NCBI RefSeq assembly: GCF_029581275.1
Contig: NZ_CP120742.1
Location: 4,092,501-4,156,500 of the forward strand
DNA length: 64,000 nucleotides
Reading direction: 5' to 3'
Source of the DNA: Micromonospora sp. WMMD1155
GTDB lineage: Bacteria; Actinomycetota; Actinomycetes; Mycobacteriales; Micromonosporaceae
Shown here: positions 51,483-59,578 of the stretch, in pieces
How the letters are laid out: the number at the start of each line of letters is the position of its first letter
Position numbering within the stretch: position 1 is the first letter of the stretch
Notes under the pieces: model-generated
What the model was told of the DNA's origin: nothing
The model's input: the letters and a program-made list of their open reading frames with translations, nothing else
Database searches by the model: none
Made by a program: the position numbers and the translations under genes

Positions 51483-52019
51483 ATGAGGACCGAGGACTTC
51501 TGGCAGCTGATCGACGAGGCCCGGGCCGGCGGCGGGGGAGAGCCCGGGCCGGTCGCCGCCCGGGCCGTCGCCCTGCTCGCGGAGCGCGATCCGGAGGACA
51601 TCGTCGGGTACGCCAGACACCAGACCCGGGTGCTGGCCGCCTCGCACAAGGCTGACCTGTGGGGCGCGGCGTACCTGATCAACGGTGGCGCCTCGGCCGA
51701 CGGCTTCGAGCACTTCCGGGGCTGGCTGATGACCCAGGGGCGGGCGGTCTTCGCCCGCGCGGTCGCCGAACCGGACTCGCTGGCCGAACTGCCGCAGGTG
51801 CGGGCGGCCTCGCTCAGCGGCGAGGAGTTCTCCGCCGAGCGGATGCTGTCGGTGCCCTGGGACGCGTACCGCAAGGCCACCGCGACCGAACTTCCAGCGG
51901 ACCGGGACCCGGTGCGGACGCCGGACCTCAACGACTTCTGGGACTTCGACGACGAGGACGAGGCGCGTCGGAGGTTGCCCCGGCTGGCGGCGCTCTTCGT
52001 CGAGCCACCGCTGGAGTGA
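51483..52019 (+). CDS. DUF4240 domain protein
   Basis: 178 residues. MRTEDFWQLIDEARA and the LWGAAYLINGGASADGFEHFRGWLMTQGRAVFARAVAEPDSLA segment are typical of DUF4240, as is the ending FWDFDDEDEARRRLPRLAALF. ATG 51483 has CAGACT 8 bases upstream. Function unknown; such proteins are common, often as stand-alone genes. Confidence 0.88.
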   Translation: MRTEDFWQLIDEARAGGGGEPGPVAARAVALLAERDPEDIVGYARHQTRVLAASHKADLWGAAYLINGGASADGFEHFRGWLMTQGRAVFARAVAEPDSLAELPQVRAASLSGEEFSAERMLSVPWDAYRKATATELPADRDPVRTPDLNDFWDFDDEDEARRRLPRLAALFVEPPLE

Positions 52020-52135
52020 GGCGTCCGCGGACCGATGCATCGCCCGCGCAGTGGGCGTACCCCGGCGGCGTGGGAACATAGAGGGGGTCGGCGGCGCGCC
52101 GGCCTGTTCACGTCAGCCGACCAGAACGGACCGCT

Positions 52136-54010
52136 GTGCCACCGAAGCTCGATCCCGGCGCGAACGCCCCTGGTGCCACCGACCCCGGGCGCATCCGGAA
52201 CTTCGGCATCATCGCCCACATCGACCACGGGAAGTCGACCCTGGCCGACCGGATGTTGCAGCTCACCGGTGTGGTCGATCCCCGGCAGATGCGCGCGCAG
52301 TACCTGGACCGGATGGACATCGAGCGCGAGCGCGGCATCACCATCAAGAGCCAGGCCGTTCGCATGCCGTGGACCATCCGCGAGGGCGAGCAGGCCGGTG
52401 AGCAGGCCGTGCTCAACATGATCGACACCCCGGGGCACGTCGACTTCACCTACGAGGTGTCCCGGTCGCTGGCCGCCTGCGAGGGTGCCGTGCTGCTCGT
52501 CGACGCCGCCCAGGGCATCGAGGCGCAGACCCTGGCCAACCTCTACCTGGCGCTCGAGAACGACCTGCGCATCATCCCGGTGCTCAACAAGATCGACCTG
52601 CCGGCGGCCCAGCCGGAGAAGTACGCCGAGGAGCTGGCCCACCTCATCGGCGGCGACCCCGCCGACTGCATCCGGGTCTCCGGCAAGACCGGCGAAGGCG
52701 TTCCACACCTGCTCGACGAGATCGTCAGGCAGTTCGTGCCGCCGGTCGGCGACGCCGAGGCGCCCGCCCGGGCGATGATCTTCGACTCGGTGTACGACGT
52801 CTACCGCGGTGTCGTCACGTACGTCCGGGTCATCGACGGCCGGATCAGCGCCCGCGAACGGATCAAGATGATGTCCACCGGGGCCGTGCACGAGCTGCTG
52901 GAGATCGGCGTCATCTCGCCCGAGATGGTCAAGGCCGACGCGCTCGGCGTCGGCGAGGTCGGTTACCTGATCACCGGCGTGAAGGACGTCCGGCAGTCCC
53001 GGGTCGGTGACACGGTCACCATCAACAGCCGGCCGGCCGGCGAGCCGCTCGGTGGCTACAAGGACCCGAAGCCGATGGTCTACTCCGGCCTCTACCCGAT
53101 CGACGGGTCCGACTACCCCAACCTGCGCGAGGCGTTGGACAAGCTCAAGCTCAACGACGCCGCCCTGGACTACGAGCCGGAGACCTCCGGCGCGCTCGGC
53201 TTCGGCTTCCGCTGCGGCTTCCTCGGCCTGCTCCACCTGGAGATCATCCGAGAGCGGCTGGAGCGGGAGTACAACCTCGACCTGATCTCCACCGCCCCGA
53301 ACGTCGTCTACCGGGCGATCACCGACGACGGCGCGGAGATCGTGGTGACCAACCCGAGCGAGTACCCCACCGGCAAGATCGCCGAGGTGTACGAGCCGGT
53401 CGTCCGAGCCACCGTACTGACGCCCAACGACTACGTGGGCGCGGTCATGGAGCTCTGCCAGGGCCGACGCGGCACCCTCCTGGGCATGGACTACCTCTCC
53501 GCCGACCGGGTGGAGCTGCGCTACACGCTGCCCCTCGCAGAGATCATCTACGACTTCTTCGACCAGTTGAAGAGCCGCACCAAGGGCTACGCCTCGCTCG
53601 ACTACGAGCCCTCCGGCGAGCAGGCGTCCGATCTGGTGAAGGTGGACATCCTGCTGCACGGCGAGCCGGTGGACGCCTTCAGCGCCATCGTGCACAAGGA
53701 CAAGGCGTACAACTACGGCGTCACCATCGCCGCCAAGCTGCGTACGTTGATCCCGCGCCAGCAGTTCGAGGTGCCGATCCAGGCCGCCATCGGCAGCCGG
53801 GTCATCGCCCGCGAAACCATCCGTGCCATCCGTAAGGACGTGCTCGCCAAGTGCTACGGCGGTGACATCAGCCGTAAGCGCAAGCTGCTGGAGAAGCAGA
53901 AGGAAGGCAAGAAGCGGATGAAGATGGTCGGCCGGGTCGAGGTCCCGCAGGAGGCCTTCATCGCAGCGCTCTCCTCCGACTCCGGCGACACCAAGGCCCC
54001 CAAGAAGTAA
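52136..54010 (+). CDS. lepA: Elongation factor 4 (LepA)
   Basis: Ribosome-dependent GTPase acting on stalled or back-translocated ribosomes. 624 residues. G1 [14 protein letters not shown] (about 27-40), G2/switch [11 protein letters not shown]3 DTPGHVDF (about 99), G4 NKIDLP (about 156). The LepA-specific C-terminal domain contains [32 protein letters not shown] 52136. The 3' end is followed within 10 bases by a minisatellite. Confidence 0.97.
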   Translation: MPPKLDPGANAPGATDPGRIRNFGIIAHIDHGKSTLADRMLQLTGVVDPRQMRAQYLDRMDIERERGITIKSQAVRMPWTIREGEQAGEQAVLNMIDTPGHVDFTYEVSRSLAACEGAVLLVDAAQGIEAQTLANLYLALENDLRIIPVLNKIDLPAAQPEKYAEELAHLIGGDPADCIRVSGKTGEGVPHLLDEIVRQFVPPVGDAEAPARAMIFDSVYDVYRGVVTYVRVIDGRISARERIKMMSTGAVHELLEIGVISPEMVKADALGVGEVGYLITGVKDVRQSRVGDTVTINSRPAGEPLGGYKDPKPMVYSGLYPIDGSDYPNLREALDKLKLNDAALDYEPETSGALGFGFRCGFLGLLHLEIIRERLEREYNLDLISTAPNVVYRAITDDGAEIVVTNPSEYPTGKIAEVYEPVVRATVLTPNDYVGAVMELCQGRRGTLLGMDYLSADRVELRYTLPLAEIIYDFFDQLKSRTKGYASLDYEPSGEQASDLVKVDILLHGEPVDAFSAIVHKDKAYNYGVTIAAKLRTLIPRQQFEVPIQAAIGSRVIARETIRAIRKDVLAKCYGGDISRKRKLLEKQKEGKKRMKMVGRVEVPQEAFIAALSSDSGDTKAPKK

Positions 54011-54020
54011 CCCCACCCGC

Positions 54021-54309
54021 TGCTCGCGCTGCCGCGCCGTTGCTCGCGGTGCCGCGCCGCTGCTCGCGCTGCCGCGCCGCTGCTCGCGCTGCCGCGCCGC
54101 TGCTCGCGCTGCCGCGCCGCTGCTCGCGCTGCCGCGCCGCTGCTCGCGCTGCCGCGCCGCTGCTCGCGCTGCCGCGCCGCTGCTCGCGCTGCCGCGCCGC
54201 TGCTCGCGCTGCCGCGCCGCTGCTCGCGCTGCCGCGCCGCTGCTCGCGCTGCCGCGCCGCTGCTCGCGCTGCCGCGCCGCTGCTCGCGCTGCCGCGCCGC
54301 TGCTCGCGC
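54021..54309. repeat. Minisatellite: 14 units of 20 bp
   Basis: Unit TGCTCGCGCTGCCGCGCCGC repeated 14 times (54021-54300) plus a 9-base partial unit. Units 1 and 2 differ at one or two positions; the other twelve are identical. Begins 10 bases after the lepA stop. Confidence 0.95.
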
Positions 54310-54327
54310 ACACCCCGCCGCTGTCCG

Positions 54328-54389
54328 CGGTGATCAAGAGCTTTGCGTCACCGGAGGCCCGGATCCTGACGCAAACCTCTTGATCACCG
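54328..54389. repeat. Second type of palindromic element, possible lepA terminator
   Basis: 23-bp arms with one mismatch: CGGTGATCAAGAGCTTTGCG.. (54328-54350) and its complement ..CAAACCTCTTGATCACCG (54367-54389), separated by 16 bases. Distinct from the GATCGACTC family. Its position downstream of lepA fits a terminator. Confidence 0.7.
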
Positions 54390-54547
54390 GACGTGGCGCG
54401 GGGCGTGGGGCGGGGGAGGATTTTTTGGGCTTTCGGGGGAGGTCGTCGCCCTGGGCAACATGATGCCTGACCTGTATGGACGCGCGCCCCACTCAAACGA
54501 CGCAACCGGTCGACATCGACGTTGGCGATTTGTTTGCGACTGAGTCG

Positions 54548-54573
54548 GTTTGGATTTTCGGTGGGTCGGGCAT
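54548..54573 (+). promoter_or_regulatory. Sigma-B-like promoter of the first GlsB-type gene
   Basis: GTTT (54548-54551), 16 bases, GGGCAT (54568-54573), close to the actinobacterial stress sigma consensus GTTT-n14-16-GGGTAT. The same layout precedes the second copy at 55752. Confidence 0.6.
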
Positions 54574-54629
54574 CTAACCCTCACGACAGGAAGCACACAG
54601 ATCGTGTGTCAGACATTCTTTGAGGGAGG

Positions 54630-54920
54630 GTGGCCGTGGAGCTCACCGTGTGGGGCATCATCACTGCGATCGTTGTTGGTCTCATTGTCGGCGCGCTTGG
54701 CCGCCTGGTGGTTCCGGGTCGGCAGAACATGCCGATCTGGCTGCATCTGTTGATCGGTGTGGGTGCGGCGCTGCTGGGTACGGTGTTGGCGCGGGCGATC
54801 GGGATCGCGACTGAGACCGCTGGTGTGGACTGGGGCGAGCTGCTGGTGCAGGTTGTCGTCGCGGCGATCGCGGTTGCTCTGGTGGCCGGTGTCGGTGGCC
54901 GCCGCCGCGTCACCCGATGA
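54630..54920 (+). CDS. GlsB/YeaQ/YmgE family stress-response membrane protein, copy 1
   Basis: 96 residues, three membrane helices: about 4-25 (LTVWGIITAIVVGLIVGALG), 35-57 (MPIWLHLLIGVGAALLGTVLARAIG) and 70-90. The short loop GRLVVPGRQNMP fits the family's G-x-P loop. GTG 54630 has GAGGGAGG upstream. The protein is identical to copy 2 at 55833. Codon use is less GC-biased than its neighbours (several GTT, ATT, ACT codons). A sigma-B-like promoter fits a stress-induced membrane role, known for the family but not defined mechanistically. Confidence 0.92.
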   Translation: MAVELTVWGIITAIVVGLIVGALGRLVVPGRQNMPIWLHLLIGVGAALLGTVLARAIGIATETAGVDWGELLVQVVVAAIAVALVAGVGGRRRVTR

Positions 54921-54953
54921 CACCAGCACTGCCGTAACACCGCGACACTTCCG

Positions 54954-54985
54954 AGGGGCGTCCAGCCGACAGGCTGGGCGCCCCT
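54954..54985 (+). terminator. Terminator after GlsB-type copy 1
   Basis: 14-bp stem AGGGGCGTCCAGCC/GGCTGGGCGCCCCT with one G-T pair and loop GACA, followed by the T-rich GGTGTTTCTTTA. Confidence 0.8.
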
Positions 54986-55056
54986 GGTGTTTCTTTATCC
55001 GGACGGAATGGCGGCCGTAGGCCCCGTTTGTCGGCCTGATCCGCTGGCAGCAGTCG

Positions 55057-55134
55057 TGATCGACTCGAGTTCAGCGAAGTCGGGCTATCCCGCTGCCTCG
55101 GATACCGCAGTTTCGGCGATCTCGTGTTGATCAT
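55057..55134 (+). repeat. Palindromic intergenic element
   Basis: 78 bases: starts TGATCGACTCGAGTTCAGCG, core GGATACCGCAGTTTCGGCG, ends GTGTTGATCA. Best matched by the copy at 50257 (minus strand) over its whole length. Confidence 0.75.
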
Positions 55135-55240
55135 GCCCGGTGCCCGGTGCCTGGTGCCTGGTGCCCGGTGCCCCGACGCAGTCGGGATGATCGATGGAGT
55201 CTTGGTGTCGGCTGGTGGCGGTCCGGCGGCGCGATCGTCG

Positions 55241-55316
55241 TGATCGACTCCGGATCGCCGATCTGGCGGTCTTTGGCCGACCCTGATACCGCAACATCGC
55301 CGAGGTGGAGTCGATC
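55241..55316 (+). repeat. Palindromic intergenic element
   Basis: 76 bases bounded by GATCGACTCC (55242-55251) and GGAGTCGATC (55307-55316), perfect inverted ends. The core has GATACCGCAACATCG, close to the copy at 3655. A partial terminus TGATCGATGGAGTC lies at about 55188. Confidence 0.75.
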
Positions 55317-55380
55317 TTTCGCGTAGCCGGAGCGCGGCCGAGCCTGCCAAGCCAATCCAGTCGTCCTGCCGGGGCCGATG

Positions 55381-55500
55381 GCCCGGTCGAGGGCGGTTTT
55401 GTCGGTCGACTCCGACGGCCCGGTCGAGGGCGGTTTCGTCGGTCGACTCCGACGGCCCGGTCGAGGGCGGTCTTGTCGGTCGACCCCGACGGCCCGGTCG
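55381..55500. repeat. 37-bp tandem repeat, three units plus a partial fourth
   Basis: Unit begins GCCCGGTCGAGGGCGGTTTT and ends GTCGACTCCGACG; starts at 55381, 55418, 55455 and 55492. Units are directly joined, with 1-3 substitutions. The first repeat begins within the word GGCCCGGTCGAGGG also seen downstream at 55505-55520. Confidence 0.85.
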
Positions 55501-55751
55501 AGCGTGCGCTGCCGGTCGAGCGTGGCCCCACAGCCCTGCCTGTCGGGCCCGGTCCCTCCTCGCCCCGCTGCGGCCCTGCCGGCCCCGCTGGCTCTACCGG
55601 TCGAGCCCGGCAGCCCCTGCCAGTGCTGGCCAGGCCCAGCCGACTCAGTCGACCTGGTCGATCGTGGCGGGGGTTGGTCCCGATCCTCCCAGGCGGGCTG
55701 ATGGAACGTGTCCTTGTCGGCCATGTCGTGATCGTTTGGTAAGCGAAGTCG

Positions 55752-55777
55752 GTTTGGATTTTCCGCCGGTCGGGAAC
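55752..55777 (+). promoter_or_regulatory. Sigma-B-like promoter of the second GlsB-type gene
   Basis: GTTT (55752-55755), 16 bases, GGGAAC (55772-55777). Same -35 and spacing as copy 1, but the -10 element and leader have diverged. Confidence 0.5.
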
Positions 55778-55832
55778 TTAGCGGTCACGACAGAAAGCAC
55801 ACCTTGTGTGTCAGAACATTCTTTGAGGGAGG

Positions 55833-56123
55833 GTGGCCGTGGAGCTCACCGTGTGGGGCATCATCACTGCGATCGTTGTTGGTCTCATTGTCGGCGCGCT
55901 TGGCCGCCTGGTGGTTCCGGGTCGGCAGAACATGCCGATCTGGCTGCATCTGTTGATCGGTGTGGGTGCGGCGCTGCTGGGTACGGTGTTGGCGCGGGCG
56001 ATCGGGATCGCGACTGAGACCGCTGGTGTGGACTGGGGCGAGCTGCTGGTGCAGGTTGTCGTCGCGGCGATCGCGGTCGCTCTGGTGGCCGGTGTCGGTG
56101 GCCGCCGCCGCGTCACCCGATAA
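55833..56123 (+). CDS. GlsB/YeaQ/YmgE family stress-response membrane protein, copy 2
   Basis: 96 residues, identical in protein sequence to copy 1 exactly 1203 bases upstream. The coding sequences differ at one synonymous position seen by eye (GCGGTCGCT here, GCGGTTGCT in copy 1) and in the stop codon (TAA here, TGA there). The ribosome site and the preceding TTCTTTGAGGGAGG are also identical, whereas the leader further up has substitutions and indels. Three membrane helices as in copy 1. Ends at its own strong terminator. Confidence 0.92.
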   Translation: MAVELTVWGIITAIVVGLIVGALGRLVVPGRQNMPIWLHLLIGVGAALLGTVLARAIGIATETAGVDWGELLVQVVVAAIAVALVAGVGGRRRVTR

Positions 56124-56170
56124 CGACCCTGCATCACCTGGCAGGACAGCACTGACGACACAGCACTACA

Positions 56171-56206
56171 CGAAAGAGCGCCCGGCCTCGGCTGGGCGCT
56201 CTTTCG
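56171..56206 (+). terminator. Terminator after GlsB-type copy 2
   Basis: 16-bp stem CGAAAGAGCGCCCGGC/GCTGGGCGCTCTTTCG with one G-T pair and loop CTCG. Confidence 0.85.
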
Positions 56207-56296
56207 TGCCGGTGTGCCCGACTTCGACCCGGTGCCGCAGCGCCGTTGGTCGGGCTGCTGCGGTACGGTCGCCACGCTTCGGCCGGTCCCGCCCAC

Positions 56297-56336
56297 TGTC
56301 GTAAAGGAATTCTCCGTACTAGGGTGCGGCGGAGAA
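56297..56336 (+). promoter_or_regulatory. Candidate promoter and operator of the sugar transporter operon
   Basis: TGTCGT (56297-56302), 17 bases, TAGGGT (56320-56325) could be -35 and -10. TTCTCCG (56310-56316) and CGGAGAA (56330-56336) form an inverted repeat across the -10, a plausible repressor site. No regulator gene is adjacent. Confidence 0.4.
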
Positions 56337-56370
56337 GGTTAGTTCCAAGCGGCGCGAGGGGAGAAGTGGC

Positions 56371-57657
56371 GTGAACAGGTGGAAGCGGCTGGCCCCGGTC
56401 ACCGCCGTGGTGGCCTCGGCCGCGATGGTGCTGACCGGCTGCGGAGGCTCCGGCGAGGACGCGGCTGACGACAGCAAGCTCACGGTCTGGATGATGGGCG
56501 AGGGCGGCGAGGCGCAGAACACCTTCCTCGACTCCGTCGAGACGGAGTTCCGCCAGAAGCACCCCGACACCGACGTGGTGGTGCAGTACATCCCCTGGCT
56601 CGAGGCGCCCAAGAAGTTCCAGGCGGCGCTCGCCGGCGGTGAGGGACCGGACATCACCGAGCTGGGCAACACCGAGACCCAGGGCTGGGCGGCCCAGGAG
56701 GCGCTCGCCGACGTGAGCGGTCGGATGGGCGGCTGGGCCGACGGCAAGGACCTGCTGCCCGACCTGGTCCGCAACGCGCAGCTCGACGGCAAGCAGTACG
56801 GCGTGCCCTGGTACGCCGGGGTGCGCGCCATCTACTACCGCACCGACTGGTTCGCGGAGGCCGGGGTGCAGCCGCCGAAGACCTGGGACGACCTGGTCGC
56901 CGTCGCCAAGGCCGTGCAGGCGAAGAAGAAGGGCACCTACGGCATCGCCCTGCCGGGCAATTCGGAGCTGCCCTTCTACTCCTTCCTCTGGGGGGCCGGC
57001 GGCGAGATCGCCGGCAACCAGGGCGGCACCTGGAAGTCCGGCTACACCACGCCGGAGGCGCAGAAGGCCGTCAAGTACTGGACCGACCTGGTGACCGTGC
57101 ACAAGGTGGCCCCGCCCGCGGCGGCCGGCTGGAACGAGATCGACGCGCGGACCCAGTTCGCCACCGGCAAGGCCGCGATGGCCTTCGCCGGAAGCTGGCA
57201 GCAGGGCGCCATCAAGAAGGACAACCCCGAGATCGAGAAGGTCTGGGGTACGTTCCCGATCCCCGGCCCGGACGGCAAGGCGGCGCCCGGTTTCGCCGGT
57301 GGTTCGGACGTGGCGATCTGGAAGGACAGCGAGCGGCAGGACCTGGCCTGGGACTACCTGACCGTGCTGCTGAACAAGAAGAACGCGCAGAGCTTCGCGA
57401 GCAGCCTCGGGTTCTTCCCGGTCTACCAGGACCTGGTCGCGGGTGACACCTACGCCAACGACAAGGTGATGGCGGCGTTCGCCACCACCATGCAGAACAC
57501 CAAGCTCACGCCGCTCACCCCGAAGTGGGTGGAGGTCAGCCGCACCAAGACGGTGACCCAGGCGATGAACAGCTCGGTCATGAAGGGTCAGAAGACGGTC
57601 GAGAAGGCCACCGCCGACGCGGCCGCCGAGATGGAAAGCATTCTCAACGCCAAGTGA
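56371..57657 (+). CDS. Sugar ABC transporter substrate-binding lipoprotein
   Basis: 428 residues. Signal peptide with lipobox LTGC (Cys at about 24), so it is anchored outside the membrane. Extracellular solute-binding family 1 features: LTVWMMGEGGEAQNTFLDSVETEFRQKHPD, GPDITELGNTETQGWAAQEALADVS, YGVPWYAGVRAIYYRTDWF and TQFATGKAAMAFAGSW. Trp-rich segments suggest an oligosaccharide ligand; the sugar is not identified. GTG 56371 has GAGGGGAG upstream. First gene of a three-gene operon. Confidence 0.93.
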   Translation: MNRWKRLAPVTAVVASAAMVLTGCGGSGEDAADDSKLTVWMMGEGGEAQNTFLDSVETEFRQKHPDTDVVVQYIPWLEAPKKFQAALAGGEGPDITELGNTETQGWAAQEALADVSGRMGGWADGKDLLPDLVRNAQLDGKQYGVPWYAGVRAIYYRTDWFAEAGVQPPKTWDDLVAVAKAVQAKKKGTYGIALPGNSELPFYSFLWGAGGEIAGNQGGTWKSGYTTPEAQKAVKYWTDLVTVHKVAPPAAAGWNEIDARTQFATGKAAMAFAGSWQQGAIKKDNPEIEKVWGTFPIPGPDGKAAPGFAGGSDVAIWKDSERQDLAWDYLTVLLNKKNAQSFASSLGFFPVYQDLVAGDTYANDKVMAAFATTMQNTKLTPLTPKWVEVSRTKTVTQAMNSSVMKGQKTVEKATADAAAEMESILNAK

Positions 57658-58640
57658 CCACGCTGACCGAGGTGCCCGAGACGTCCGCCGCGCGGGAGAC
57701 CCCCGCGCGGCGGCGTCGCCGGGTGGACCGCCTGCCCTACCTGCTGCTCCTGCCCGCGTTGGTGATCATCGGAGTGCTGCTGCTCTGGCCGCTCGGCCAG
57801 GTGGTGGTGATGTCCTTCTACCGGCTGAACACCGTCCGGCAGCTTCGCGGTGACCGTGAGTGGCCCTGGGTGGGGCTGGGCAACTACGCCGACATCCTCA
57901 CCGACCCGTTCTTCCTGACCGTCCTGCGCAACACGGTCCTGTTCGCCGCGGCCAACGTGCTGCTCACCATGGTCCTCGGCACCCTGGTCGGCCTCCTGCT
58001 CAACCGGCTCGGCCGCAGGATGGCGACCTTCGTGGCCGGTTGCGTGATGCTTGCCTGGGCCACCCCGGCGCTGACCGGCACCATCGTCTGGAAGTGGATC
58101 TTCGACGACACGAGCGGCCTCGCCACCTGGCTGTTCAACGCCCTGCCCGACGGGCTCTCCACCAGCCTGTTCGGCCGCAGCGACTGGACCGGATACGGCT
58201 GGTTCAACTCACCGCTGCTCTTCTTCGCCATCCTCACCCTGGTGGTGGTGTGGCACTCGTTCCCGTTCATCGCGGTGAGCGTGCTGGCCGGTCTCAAGAG
58301 TGTGCCGAGCGAGCTGCACGAGGCGGCCCGGGTGGACGGCGCGAGCCCGTGGCGGGTCTTCTGGAAGATCACCTTCCCGCTGCTGCGTCCGGTCTTCGGG
58401 ATCCTGATCATTCTCTCCACGATCTGGGACTTCAAGGTGTTCACCCAGCAGTTCGTGCTGGCCGGTGGCACCCAGGACCGGCCGACGTTCATGCTCGCCA
58501 TCTACTCGTACGCCGAAGCCTTCTCTCCACCGCCGAAGTACGGACTCGGCGCGGCCATCGCGGTGATCCTCACGCTGATCCTGCTCGTGGTCACCGGCTT
58601 CTACGTTCGGATGGTGCTCAGGCAGGAGGACGAGTCGTGA
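57654..58640 (+). CDS. Sugar ABC transporter permease, MalF-like
   Basis: 328 residues, about six membrane helices after a basic N-terminus (RRRRRVDRLPYLLLLPALVII). The EAA loop that docks the ATPase is HEAARVDGASPWRVFWKITFPLLRP. GTG 57654 overlaps the binding-protein stop (GTGA). Pairs with the following permease in the membrane. Confidence 0.93.
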   Translation: MTTLTEVPETSAARETPARRRRRVDRLPYLLLLPALVIIGVLLLWPLGQVVVMSFYRLNTVRQLRGDREWPWVGLGNYADILTDPFFLTVLRNTVLFAAANVLLTMVLGTLVGLLLNRLGRRMATFVAGCVMLAWATPALTGTIVWKWIFDDTSGLATWLFNALPDGLSTSLFGRSDWTGYGWFNSPLLFFAILTLVVVWHSFPFIAVSVLAGLKSVPSELHEAARVDGASPWRVFWKITFPLLRPVFGILIILSTIWDFKVFTQQFVLAGGTQDRPTFMLAIYSYAEAFSPPPKYGLGAAIAVILTLILLVVTGFYVRMVLRQEDES

Positions 58641-59467
58641 AGAAGGTCGCCCTCAACGCCGCCGGGCTGCTGGTCGCGCTCTTCGCGGCGTTCCCGGTCT
58701 ACTGGATGATCTCCACGTCGCTGAAGCCCAGCAACGAGATCTTCTCGGCCACTCCGCAGCCGGTGCCGACCCACCCGACGCTGGCGCACTACCGGGAGAT
58801 CCTGACCGGCAACCTGATCCCCGGCGTGAGCTTCCTCGACTTCTTCCTCAACAGTGCGCTGGTCGCCGTCTCCACAGTGGTGCTCAGCGGCCTGGTCGCC
58901 CTGCTGGCCGCGACAGCGGTGGCCCGGTTCCGCTTCAAGCTGCGGACCAGCTTCCTGATCATGTTGCTGGTGGTGCAGATGATCCCACTGGAGGCGCTGG
59001 TCATCCCGCTGTTCCTGATGATCCAGCGGCTGGGGCTCTACAACACCCTGCCGAGCCTGATCCTCACGTACCTCGGCTTCTCGCTGCCGTTCGCGGTCTG
59101 GATGCTGCGCGGCTTCGTCGCGGCGGTGCCCAAGGAGTTGGAGGAGGCGGCGGCCATCGACGGCGCGAGCCGGGCCCAGACCTTCCGGCGGGTCCTCTTC
59201 CCGCTGGTCGCGCCCGGACTGGTCGCCACCAGCATCTTCTCCTTCATCACCGCGTGGAACGAGCTGATCTTCGCGTTGACGTTCATCAACGACCAGGGGA
59301 GCTACACGCTGCCGGTGGCGATGACGTTCTTCTTCGGTCGGGACGACACCAACTGGGGGCCGGTGATGGCTGCGTCCACCCTGTTCACCCTGCCGGTGAT
59401 CATCTTCTTCCTGCTGGTGCAGCGCCGGATGGTCTCCGGCCTGGTGGCCGGCGCCGTCAAGGGCTGA
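58637..59467 (+). CDS. Sugar ABC transporter permease, MalG-like
   Basis: 276 residues, six helices. N-terminal LLVALFAAFPVYWMISTSLKPSNEIF is typical of MalG/LacG permeases; the EAA loop is LEEAAAIDGASRAQTFRRVLFPLVAPG. GTG 58637 overlaps the previous stop (GTGA). No ATP-binding subunit follows; in actinobacteria a shared MsiK-like ATPase encoded elsewhere often serves such operons. Its 3' end is imperfectly repeated twice just downstream. Confidence 0.93.
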   Translation: MKKVALNAAGLLVALFAAFPVYWMISTSLKPSNEIFSATPQPVPTHPTLAHYREILTGNLIPGVSFLDFFLNSALVAVSTVVLSGLVALLAATAVARFRFKLRTSFLIMLLVVQMIPLEALVIPLFLMIQRLGLYNTLPSLILTYLGFSLPFAVWMLRGFVAAVPKELEEAAAIDGASRAQTFRRVLFPLVAPGLVATSIFSFITAWNELIFALTFINDQGSYTLPVAMTFFFGRDDTNWGPVMAASTLFTLPVIIFFLLVQRRMVSGLVAGAVKG

Positions 59468-59528
59468 CCCGCACGCCGTGGCCGGCGCTCGTCAAGGGCT
59501 GCACGCCGTGGCCGGTCGTCGAGGGCTG
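59444..59528 (+). repeat. Imperfect triplication of the permease 3' end
   Basis: GTGGCCGGCGCCGTCAAGGG (59444, coding), GTGGCCGGCGCTCGTCAAGG (59478) and GTGGCCGGTCGTCGAGGGCT (59508): the last copies follow the stop codon and are linked by GCACGCC. Looks like replication slippage or duplication. Confidence 0.8.
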
Positions 59529-59578
59529 ACCTCACGCTGCGAGGGCGGTCGGATCTGGCCGTTACTAGGCTGGCGGTC

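Larger units (their letters stand above)
54011..54629. other. Repeat-bearing intergenic region between lepA and the first GlsB-type gene
   Basis: 619 bases with no gene on the plus strand. Contents: 20-bp minisatellite (54021-54309), an imperfect palindrome (54328-54389), about 150 bases of unassigned sequence with a GATTTTTTGGG tract at 54420, then a sigma-B-like promoter (54548-54573) and the leader of the membrane protein gene. The long open frame on the minus strand is a by-product of the minisatellite. Confidence 0.7.
54921..55832. other. Repeat-rich region between the two GlsB-type genes
   Basis: 912 bases without a convincing gene. Contents: terminator 54954-54985, two palindromic elements (55057-55134 and 55241-55316), short GTGCCTGGTGCC repeats at about 55139-55172, a 37-bp tandem repeat (55381-55500), a Gly/Pro-type low-complexity stretch, and the promoter/leader of copy 2. 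A 197-codon minus-strand frame (55131-55724) is repeat-derived. Confidence 0.65.

Noticed and set aside
53958..54311. A 117-codon repeat protein RREQRRGSASSGAAARAAA on the minus strand
   Set aside because: It is just the 20-bp minisatellite translated in rotating frames; no start context.
50435..54505. A 1356-codon minus-strand frame reaching from the phosphotransferase through lepA
   Set aside because: Only the part to 51421 is a gene. The rest is antisense to DUF4240 and lepA and includes the minisatellite read as Ser/Ala/Arg repeats.
55381..55500. CRISPR array
   Set aside because: The 37-base units are directly joined and there are no unique spacers or cas genes.
55131..55724. A 197-codon minus-strand gene beginning MADKDTFHQPAWEDRDQ
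   Set aside because: The start looks protein-like, but there is no ribosome site and most of the frame is the 37-bp repeat and low-complexity sequence that changes frame with each unit.
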